Shown here in pieces: positions 45,391-50,709 of a stretch of DNA of 53,913 nucleotides (position 1 is its first letter; each line of letters begins with the position of its first letter). The stretch spans positions 1 to 53,913 of the forward strand of contig JAFDZI010000024.1 in assembly GCA_018266955.1 (NCBI GenBank), read 5' to 3'. Source of the DNA: Bacteroidota bacterium (lineage in GTDB: Bacteria > Bacteroidota > Bacteroidia > Flavobacteriales > Weeksellaceae). The notes below the pieces were generated by a model that saw only the letters and a program-made list of their open reading frames with translations, did no database searches and had not been told where the DNA came from. The translations under genes were made by a program, and so were the position numbers.

Positions 45391-45417
45391 AAGTAGATTT
45401 TTATTGATTTTTAATGG
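45391..45417 (-). repeat. 3' part of the dispersed leader element before the hydrolase gene
   Basis: The minus strand reads CCATTAAAAATCAATAA, then 10 bases, then the hydrolase ATG. The small frame ends PHTSIKNQ-stop, comparable to HMTIKKY-stop before fabD and YISIKKH-stop before the YIP1 gene. The 5' part of the element is not recognisable here. Confidence 0.45.
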
Positions 45418-45420
45418 AGG

Positions 45421-45472
45421 TATGTGGTTTATAGTTTATGGTTTATGGTTTTTCGTTTATAGTTTTTCGTGG
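45421..45472. repeat. Heptamer-like tandem repeat (GTTTATG/GTTTATA)
   Basis: GTTTATA, GTTTATG, GTTTATG and GTTTTTC-type units run head to tail between the hydrolase and YIP1-like genes. Short slippage-prone tracts like this are known from Bacteroidota intergenic DNA; no function is evident. Confidence 0.7.
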
Positions 45473-45569
45473 TATTAGTCATCAGTCTTTATTCAAAGGG
45501 AATTGTTTGTAAAAAACGATTAAATAGAGGTGGTATTAATTCTTTGGTTTTGAGTATTTTTTATTTTGT

Positions 45570-46136
45570 TTAAAAATAAAATTGTGTTATTCCATTCAGG
45601 GCAAAAAGCAAACTATAGAATAAGGCAATTTGCCACCAAGTTTTCATGTGAGTAGCCGTTTTGTATCCGTTGTGCAATAAAATAATTGAATAAACCAATA
45701 GGGGGATGGCGATTAATGATGAAGTCAAAACGAGCATTAATTCGGTTTTGTGTTGTGCCAATTTGTCGGGCTGGTTGGATAGGGAAATAATATTTTCCGA
45801 AGCCTGTTCAAAAATGGGCAATCCTGTAAGTAAAACCAATAAAATGTTGGGAGCAGATGATACTAATACAGTGTTCAGTACATCTATCCATCGGGTTTTC
45901 TTATTGTACAAATAGGCCAGAAGGATTAGTAATAAACATGCCGATCCGTAGATGAAGAGATGTTGCTTTAGAATAGCCCAAACTGTTTTTTCTTTAGCGT
46001 AACCTATGTGGAAAATCCCGTTCATCTCCATGTTGAAGCCATAAGCGACTAAGGAAAGTAAGGTAAAAGAAACGATACCGATGGTTAAAAGTGTTTTTTC
46101 CGAATAATAAGCGAAAGGATTGATTATATTTTTCAT
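45570..46136 (-). CDS. YIP1-like multi-pass membrane protein
   Basis: The 188-residue protein has five hydrophobic segments, at about 15-35, 53-75, 88-108, 130-152 and 168-185, in the pattern of bacterial YIP1-domain proteins. The start at 46136 (MKNIINPFAYYSEK) is chosen. The in-frame extension to 46187 reads through the leader element in the frame that, before fabD, is not the conserved one. A regulator of the DUF2089 type lies upstream in the same direction, so it probably controls this gene. The function is unknown. Confidence 0.75.
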   Translation of the reverse strand: MKNIINPFAYYSEKTLLTIGIVSFTLLSLVAYGFNMEMNGIFHIGYAKEKTVWAILKQHLFIYGSACLLLILLAYLYNKKTRWIDVLNTVLVSSAPNILLVLLTGLPIFEQASENIISLSNQPDKLAQHKTELMLVLTSSLIAIPLLVYSIILLHNGYKTATHMKTWWQIALFYSLLFALNGITQFYF

Positions 46137-46227
46137 TGGAAAATGTTTAATGTTTTTTAATGGAAATGTATAATCGACTATCTTCATCAGTGTTTTTTTT
46201 GAAAAAACTTGTGAATGGCGATTTCAT
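46137..46227 (-). repeat. Dispersed leader element upstream of the YIP1-like gene
   Basis: On the minus strand it starts ATGAAATCGCCATT, as at 53733, and continues ATGAAGATAGTCGATTATAC, comparable to ATGAAGATTGGCGATTACAT before fabD. It then runs TCCATTAAAAAACAT-TAA and ten bases to the gene start. It fills the gap between the DUF2089 stop and the YIP1 start. Confidence 0.8.
46147..46227 (-). CDS. Small ORF (26 residues) ending 10 nt before the YIP1-like gene
   Basis: The frame begins MKSPFTSFF and ends NTDEDSRLYISIKKH-stop. It matches the start (MKS) and the last 15 residues (NTNEDWRLHMTIKKY) of the small ORF before fabD and keeps the same 10-base stop-to-start spacing. It begins 20 bases after the DUF2089 stop. 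Confidence 0.42.
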   Translation of the reverse strand: MKSPFTSFFKKNTDEDSRLYISIKKH

Positions 46228-46246
46228 GGTTAAAGAAAAATTTGCT

Positions 46247-46513
46247 TTATGATTGAAGGGATTTTATTTTTTCAATTAAATCATCGAGGCGGTTTCTCAT
46301 GGTGGGATAAGATAGCTCGGCTTGTTTGGCCATTTCTTTAATGCTCCCACTGGAAAGAAAAAAATCGAGGACAAATTTTCTTTCTTCTTCTGTCAGTTGC
46401 AAAAGAAGAGGTAAAGGGTATGAACCAGATACAGAAGTGGAACATTGTTCGCATTGTAACTGGCTAACTTGCAAACTATGTTGACAACTAGGACAATGAG
46501 TTGATAGTTTCAT
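46247..46513 (-). CDS. DUF2089-type zinc-ribbon HTH regulator
   Basis: The 88-residue protein has a zinc ribbon with CPSC (Cys7, Cys10) and CEQC (Cys21, Cys24), then a helical winged-type region (TEEERKFVLDFFLSSGSIKE, SYPTMRNRLDDLI), the pattern of DUF2089 proteins. It is predicted to be a DNA-binding regulator. The start at 46513 is chosen because the longer frame to 46555 passes through the promoter palindrome. It is followed by the leader element and the YIP1-like gene. Confidence 0.83.
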   Translation of the reverse strand: MKLSTHCPSCQHSLQVSQLQCEQCSTSVSGSYPLPLLLQLTEEERKFVLDFFLSSGSIKEMAKQAELSYPTMRNRLDDLIEKIKSLQS

Positions 46514-46520
46514 TTTGAAA

Positions 46521-46543
46521 ATTTTACTTGTCAAAAGTAAAAT
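46521..46543 (-). promoter_or_regulatory. Palindromic operator candidate over the DUF2089 -7 box
   Basis: The arms ATTTTACTT and AAGTAAAAT form a perfect nine-base inverted repeat around five bases. On the minus strand the palindrome contains TACTTTTG (46532-46539), a -7 box. A regulator bound here would block transcription, so autoregulation by DUF2089 is possible. Confidence 0.55.
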
Positions 46544-46642
46544 ATATTTTAACAAAATTAAAAATAAATTTAATAAAATTAAAATATAATCCTGAAAACT
46601 GAAGTTATTAAACGGTTTTTAAATTAGGGTGTTTTTCCTCTT

Positions 46643-46671
46643 TTGTGTAAATTATAGTCCGTATATCTTTG
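46643..46671 (+). promoter_or_regulatory. Promoter of a candidate small RNA
   Basis: TTG at 46643-46645, 18 bases, then TATCTTTG at 46664-46671. It directs transcription rightward from about 46678 toward a terminator only about 70 bases away. Confidence 0.7.
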
Positions 46672-46677
46672 AAGTAT

Positions 46678-46746
46678 AATTTCTATTTTCTTCAAAACAA
46701 CAAATGATGATCAACAAAGCCGGCTACAACCGGCTTTGTTATTTTT
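46678..46746 (+). ncRNA. Candidate small RNA upstream of speB
   Basis: A consensus promoter and a strong intrinsic terminator enclose about 69 bases with no convincing gene. The only frame (65 codons from 46704) runs through the terminator and the structured repeat. The 5' part (about 35 bases) is A-rich and unstructured, like the seed region of many trans-acting small RNAs. Confidence 0.45.
46713..46746 (+). terminator. Intrinsic terminator of the candidate small RNA
   Basis: AACAAAGCCGG pairs perfectly with CCGGCTTTGTT around six bases, followed by ATTTTT. On the minus strand no T-run follows, so it acts on the plus strand. Confidence 0.88.
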
Positions 46747-46841
46747 ATTTTCAACTGTATTTTTTGGTGATTGATGATGGTCCATTGTTTGCTCATCGGA
46801 TTGTGATTATTTTCTCCTATTTTCTTTGGATAACGGTTCTT

Positions 46842-46905
46842 GTGCCCCGGCCTGAGTGGAGCTCTCCGCTTTGGCGGAAGCGGGAACGGAGGACGGAATA
46901 GGCAC
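46842..46905 (+). ncRNA. Flavo-1-like structured repeat, diverged copy 3
   Basis: GTGCC (46842-46846) pairs with GGCAC (46901-46905), and CCGC pairs with GCGG around TTTG. It shares AGTGGA...TC and ACGGA motifs, in the same order, with copies 1 and 2. It is much more GC-rich than its surroundings. Confidence 0.5.
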
Positions 46906-46960
46906 CCAATATCAAAAATAATGAACTATTTTGTTGTCTGGAAATTGGTGGTTAAATATG

Positions 46961-46968
46961 TATATTTG
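46961..46968 (+). promoter_or_regulatory. -7 box upstream of speB
   Basis: TATATTTG lies 21 bases before the speB start codon. The matching -33 position reads TGG instead of TTG. Confidence 0.5.
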
Positions 46969-46989
46969 CAGGATAAAATTTAAATAATA

Positions 46990-47844
46990 ATGAGAACATA
47001 CGCTGCTATTCCTGAAGAAAATGCAACTTTCGAAAACTCTAAAGTAAGTCTAATAACGGTGCCCTATGATGGAACTTCAACATGGGGGAAAGGCGCTGAT
47101 AAAGGGCCAGAGTTATTTTTGGATGCTTCTGAAAATATGGAGCTTTATGATATAGAAACCGGTACTGAGCCTTATTTGGATGGCGTTTGGATGGCTGGAG
47201 AAGTGACGGAAAATTCCACGCCCGAAGCCATGACTGAAGCGGTATATCAAAAATCCAAAGAATTAATTGAGAAAAGCGATAAGTTATTTACACTTTTTGG
47301 GGGGGAGCATTCGGTATCCATCGGGTCTATTCGAGCACTTGGTGAAAAATATCCCGATCTTACTGTGTTGCAATTGGATGCGCATACGGATTTGAGACCG
47401 GAGTTTCATGGCTCTACTTCCAACCATGCTTGTGCTGTGTTTGAAGCGTCCCAAAAACTAAATTTGGTGCAGGTAGGGATTCGCTCTTGTGATGTAGAGG
47501 AAATGCAATATGTGCCAAAAGGCCAGTGTTTCTGGGCTCACGAAATTGCGCACAACGAAAACTGGATTAATGATGTGCTAGAAAAGGTTTCGGGAAATGT
47601 GTATATTACCATTGATTTGGATGCTTTCGATCCTGCCATCGCTCCATCCACTGGGACACCAGAACCTGGAGGTTTGCAATGGTATCCTACTTTGGAATTG
47701 TTGAGAAAAGTTTTTGAAAAATGCAATGTTGTTGCTTTTGATATTGTAGAACTAATGGACTCTGCCTATAGCAAGCCTACAGCATTTTTGGCGGCAAAGC
47801 TTTATTACAAAATGTTGGCCTATTACCATATTAATAGAGACTAA
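46990..47844 (+). CDS. speB: Agmatinase (ureohydrolase family)
   Basis: The enzyme would hydrolyse agmatine to putrescine and urea. The 284-residue protein has the manganese ligands of ureohydrolases: His107 in GGEHS, Asp130, His132 and Asp134 in DAHTD, and Asp209 and Asp211 in DLDAFD, followed by PEPGG. The family also includes arginases, formimidoylglutamases and other amidinohydrolases, so the exact substrate is not certain. No arginine decarboxylase gene is adjacent. It has a short leader and a perfect terminator after it. Confidence 0.9.
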   Translation: MRTYAAIPEENATFENSKVSLITVPYDGTSTWGKGADKGPELFLDASENMELYDIETGTEPYLDGVWMAGEVTENSTPEAMTEAVYQKSKELIEKSDKLFTLFGGEHSVSIGSIRALGEKYPDLTVLQLDAHTDLRPEFHGSTSNHACAVFEASQKLNLVQVGIRSCDVEEMQYVPKGQCFWAHEIAHNENWINDVLEKVSGNVYITIDLDAFDPAIAPSTGTPEPGGLQWYPTLELLRKVFEKCNVVAFDIVELMDSAYSKPTAFLAAKLYYKMLAYYHINRD

Positions 47845-47907
47845 ATTTTACTAAAGCTTTAACGGCTTTTAGCATAACGGAATAAAGTCAATAGATGACT
47901 TAATAAT

Positions 47908-47946
47908 AACTGCTCTTGTAGATATTTTTCTACAAGAGCAGTTTTG
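47908..47946 (+). terminator. Intrinsic terminator after speB
   Basis: AACTGCTCTTGTAGA pairs perfectly with TCTACAAGAGCAGTT around six bases, giving 15 pairs, followed by T residues. Confidence 0.92.
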
Positions 47947-47992
47947 TTGATAAATTATCAAATTAATTTGGTTTTTGTATTAGAATTAATTC

Positions 47993-48000
47993 TACATTTG
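47993..48000 (+). promoter_or_regulatory. -7 box upstream of the BON lipoprotein gene
   Basis: TACATTTG lies 31 bases before the start codon. TTG triplets occur 15 and 22 bases upstream, neither at ideal spacing. Confidence 0.5.
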
Positions 48001-48031
48001 TTTACATTTTTAACATTAAACAAAAACGATT

Positions 48032-48514
48032 ATGAAAAAAACATTCGTGATGGCCATAATGGCAATTACTATTGCAGCAGGAAGTATTTCTTGTAAGAAA
48101 AAAGTATCTGATGCTGACCTAAGTACAGCGGCAACCACAGCTATTGCAGCATACGCTGGTTCATCGGTCGAGGTAAAAGATGGTGTGGCTCACCTGAGTG
48201 GAGAATTTGCTTCTGAAGCTGATAAAACCGCAGCCATGGATGCTTTGAAAAAAGTAGCAGGTGTAAAAGAGGTAATGGATATGGCAACAGTGAAAGCGGC
48301 TGTGGAGCAGGTGGTTACCAATTCTACAGTGGATCCTGCTATTCAACAAAAACTAACGGATGCATTGAAGGATTTCCCTTCTTTGAAAGTTGAGGTTGTT
48401 AATGGAGAGTTAACCCTTACCGGAAATATTTCGCCAACACAAGCCAAGAAAGTTAAAGAATCAGTAGATGCTTTGAAACTTGGAAAAGTAAACTTTAATT
48501 ACACCGTTAAATAA
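48032..48514 (+). CDS. Lipoprotein with two BON domains
   Basis: The 160-residue protein has a lipoprotein signal peptide (lipobox SISC, Cys21). Two BON-type repeats follow, at about residues 30-90 (VEVKDGVAHLSGEFASEADK) and 105-160 (LKVEVVNGELTLTGNIS). BON domains occur in envelope proteins that protect against osmotic or membrane stress. It is followed after eight bases by another BON-containing gene, so both are one operon. Confidence 0.87.
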   Translation: MKKTFVMAIMAITIAAGSISCKKKVSDADLSTAATTAIAAYAGSSVEVKDGVAHLSGEFASEADKTAAMDALKKVAGVKEVMDMATVKAAVEQVVTNSTVDPAIQQKLTDALKDFPSLKVEVVNGELTLTGNISPTQAKKVKESVDALKLGKVNFNYTVK

Positions 48515-48522
48515 TAAACAAA

Positions 48523-48942
48523 ATGGGAACATTACAAGATAAATATGCAAGTGTAGTAGGTGCTGCACAAGAAGCGGGAATAGCGAACTTGCAAGTTCAG
48601 GAACAAGACGGTATTCTTTATATTTCCGGAGGTGCTGCCAATACTGCGGCTAAAGATGCGGTATGGAATGCCTTAGGTGCCATCGATGCAACTTATACAG
48701 CGTCGGACATCAATATTAATGTAGATGTAGTAGGACTAGCGGCTGGTACTGTACTAAAAGTTATCACAGACTCGTCTAACTTAAATCTTCGCCAGGAGCC
48801 TTCTACAGAAGCGGCTGTTGTTGGTAAAGCAGCACACGAGGGTAGTGTAACTTTGGTAGAACAAACCAATAGCGAATGGTGGAAAGTGAAAAATTCGGAT
48901 GGTGTAGAAGGTTATGCCTATACAAGGTATTTGCAAGCGTAA
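48523..48942 (+). CDS. BON-SH3 protein without signal peptide
   Basis: The 139-residue protein has an N-terminal BON-like domain (about 1-65, LQVQEQDGILYISGGAANTA) and a C-terminal bacterial SH3 domain (about 75-138, SNLNLRQEPSTEAAVVGKA, then EWWKVKNSDGVEGYAYTRYL). There is no signal peptide, unlike its lipoprotein partner. This suggests a cytoplasmic place, comparable in layout to the potassium-binding BON-LysM protein Kbp (YgaU) of E. coli. That parallel is inference. A terminator follows. Confidence 0.82.
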   Translation: MGTLQDKYASVVGAAQEAGIANLQVQEQDGILYISGGAANTAAKDAVWNALGAIDATYTASDININVDVVGLAAGTVLKVITDSSNLNLRQEPSTEAAVVGKAAHEGSVTLVEQTNSEWWKVKNSDGVEGYAYTRYLQA

Positions 48943-48973
48943 ATTTGCATTCACTCATTTTTTTGAATATTTC

Positions 48974-49008
48974 AATCCTTTATGGTTAAAGACCGTAAAG
49001 GATTTTTT
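48974..49008 (+). terminator. Intrinsic terminator after the BON operon
   Basis: AATCCTTTATGGT pairs with ACCGTAAAGGATT (one T-G pair), followed by six T. Confidence 0.9.
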
Positions 49009-49088
49009 ATTGAATTAAAAAAATGTCCCTCTCAAAGTCAAAGATTTTATCAGATTTTCTTGTGTTTCTAAGGAATAAATAACTTTTG

Positions 49089-49119
49089 TTGTACTTAGCT
49101 TAGAATTGGTTTACTTTTG
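49089..49119 (+). promoter_or_regulatory. Promoter of the HAD phosphatase gene
   Basis: TTG at 49089-49091, 20 bases, then TACTTTTG at 49112-49119. The leader is only about 8 bases. Confidence 0.72.
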
Positions 49120-49133
49120 CAAAAAAAAAATAA

Positions 49134-49793
49134 ATGGCATTAAAAGCAGTTCTTTTCGATATGGACGGGGTGATTGTAGATACAGAACCCTTACACAAAA
49201 AAGCATATTATAAAACATTTGAAGATTTAGGAATAGAGGTTTCCGATGAGTTATACGCCAGTTTTACAGGAGCTTCGACCAAGAGAGTGTGCGAAACTTT
49301 AATTCAGGAATTTCAACTGAAGGAAAGTCACGAGGAAATCACAGCCATCAAAAGGAATTATTTTAAATACCTTTTTGATCATGACCAAGATTTCGATTTA
49401 ATTCCCGGTGTATTGAGTTTAATAAAACACTACCATGCTAATGGTGTTAAGTTGGTATTGGCAAGTTCTGCAAGTAATAATACCATCAATTGGGTATTTG
49501 ATCGTTTTGGTTTGGATCCTTATTTTGTAGGAAAAATTTCGGGAGCTGATTTGAAGGAATCCAAGCCGCATCCGGAAATTTTCATTAAAGCAGCAGAAAT
49601 TGCTGGCGAAGAAAGGAGAAGTTGTATGGTTATAGAGGACTCTACCAATGGTATTATAGCCGCCCACCGATCCGAGATATTTTGTGCAGCCTACAAAAGT
49701 GCTCACTCTAAAAAACAAGATTATTCCTTGGCGAATATTTTGGTGGAAGATTATAAAGAGCTTGAACTAGAGAGGTTGTCAACTCATTTTTAA
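49134..49793 (+). CDS. HAD-family hydrolase, beta-phosphoglucomutase-like
   Basis: The 219-residue cytoplasmic protein has the HAD nucleophile motif FDMDGVIVDTEP (Asp9, Asp11), a helical cap (about 16-80), the second motif LVLASSAS, the lysine region KESKPHPEIF and the acidic motif VIEDSTNGI. The first motif and cap type resemble beta-phosphoglucomutase and sugar-phosphate phosphatases. The substrate is unknown. A terminator follows, shared with the convergent ppx gene end. Confidence 0.88.
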   Translation: MALKAVLFDMDGVIVDTEPLHKKAYYKTFEDLGIEVSDELYASFTGASTKRVCETLIQEFQLKESHEEITAIKRNYFKYLFDHDQDFDLIPGVLSLIKHYHANGVKLVLASSASNNTINWVFDRFGLDPYFVGKISGADLKESKPHPEIFIKAAEIAGEERRSCMVIEDSTNGIIAAHRSEIFCAAYKSAHSKKQDYSLANILVEDYKELELERLSTHF

Positions 49794-49798
49794 TACAA

Positions 49799-49831
49799 TA
49801 AAGCTGTTGAAAAATCAACAGCTTATTTTTT
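49799..49831 (+). terminator. Intrinsic terminator after the HAD gene
   Basis: AAGCTGTTGA pairs perfectly with TCAACAGCTT around AAAA, followed by ATTTTTT. Its 3' part overlaps the stop codon of the convergent ppx gene. Confidence 0.9.
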
Positions 49832-50704
49832 GTTTTTTTCATAAATATGGTGGATGAGCCCATCGGCAACCGATATTTTTGGGACATATATTTGGGATAT
49901 ATCCAGCCAATTCAGAATTTGGGTATATATTTTTAGTGCCGGCTCCAATACATCGGCCCTGTCTTCGCGAATGTTGTATTGTTCCATTCGTTCCGAAACG
50001 CTGAGTGCTTTGATTTCTTTGTGTAGTTTTTTTAAATAAGTAAGGCTCATGGCTTTTCCTTCCTTGGTTTTACTCATGGAAAATACTTTGTTGATGTTGC
50101 CTCCAGAACCGATGGCAATTATTTTATTATCGGTTGTAAAGTGTGTTTTAATATCCTCCTTCATATTTTTCCATTGTTCCTCAGTAACCAGATTGCTTAA
50201 CAATCGGATGGTCCCAATGTTGAATGATTTTTTAAATTTGAGTTTGTTGTTTTCGTACAACATAAGTTCTGTAGAACCGCCACCTACATCTATGTACAAG
50301 TAGGAAAAATCGTTGTCCATTCCCTCAGCAATGTGGTTTTCATAGATGAGTGACGCTTCCTCGTCGCCGGAGATAATTTCAATATTAATTCCGGTGGTTT
50401 CGGAGATAATTTCTATTAAATCTTTTCCATTTTTAGCATCCCTCATGGCTGATGTGGCACAGGCTCGGTAGTGTTCTACTTTATAAATATCCATCATGGA
50501 TTTAAAAACATGCATGGATTTTATGAACATGGCCTGCCTTTCGCTACCGATTTTTCCATTGGTAAATACATCCAATCCAAGCCTTAATGGAATTCTAACC
50601 AAATTCAGTTTGGTGTATTCGGCTTTTTTTTCATTTTTATTTTTTACTTCACTTATGAGTAATCTTGCGGCATTGCTACCGATATCTATGGCGGCTAATA
50701 TCAT
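49823..50704 (-). CDS. Ppx/GppA-family exopolyphosphatase
   Basis: The 293-residue protein would remove phosphate from polyphosphate ends or from guanosine pentaphosphate. It starts AAIDIGSNAARLLI (actin-like phosphate loop) and contains ATSAMRDAKNG, EEASLIY, LYIDVGGGSTEL and IAIGSGGNINKV. The length corresponds to the two actin-like domains only, without the HD domain of larger Ppx proteins. It starts five bases after the ppk1 stop, so both are one operon. Confidence 0.92.
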   Translation of the reverse strand: MILAAIDIGSNAARLLISEVKNKNEKKAEYTKLNLVRIPLRLGLDVFTNGKIGSERQAMFIKSMHVFKSMMDIYKVEHYRACATSAMRDAKNGKDLIEIISETTGINIEIISGDEEASLIYENHIAEGMDNDFSYLYIDVGGGSTELMLYENNKLKFKKSFNIGTIRLLSNLVTEEQWKNMKEDIKTHFTTDNKIIAIGSGGNINKVFSMSKTKEGKAMSLTYLKKLHKEIKALSVSERMEQYNIREDRADVLEPALKIYTQILNWLDISQIYVPKISVADGLIHHIYEKNKK

Positions 50705-50709
50705 TTGTT

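Noticed and set aside
46137..46187. 17-residue N-terminal extension of the YIP1-like protein
   Set aside because: It reads the leader element in a frame that is not the conserved one before fabD, and the inner ATG fits the YIP1 pattern.
46704..46901. 65-codon frame downstream of the small-RNA promoter
   Set aside because: It runs through a perfect terminator and the GC-rich structured repeat, and shows no recognisable protein features.
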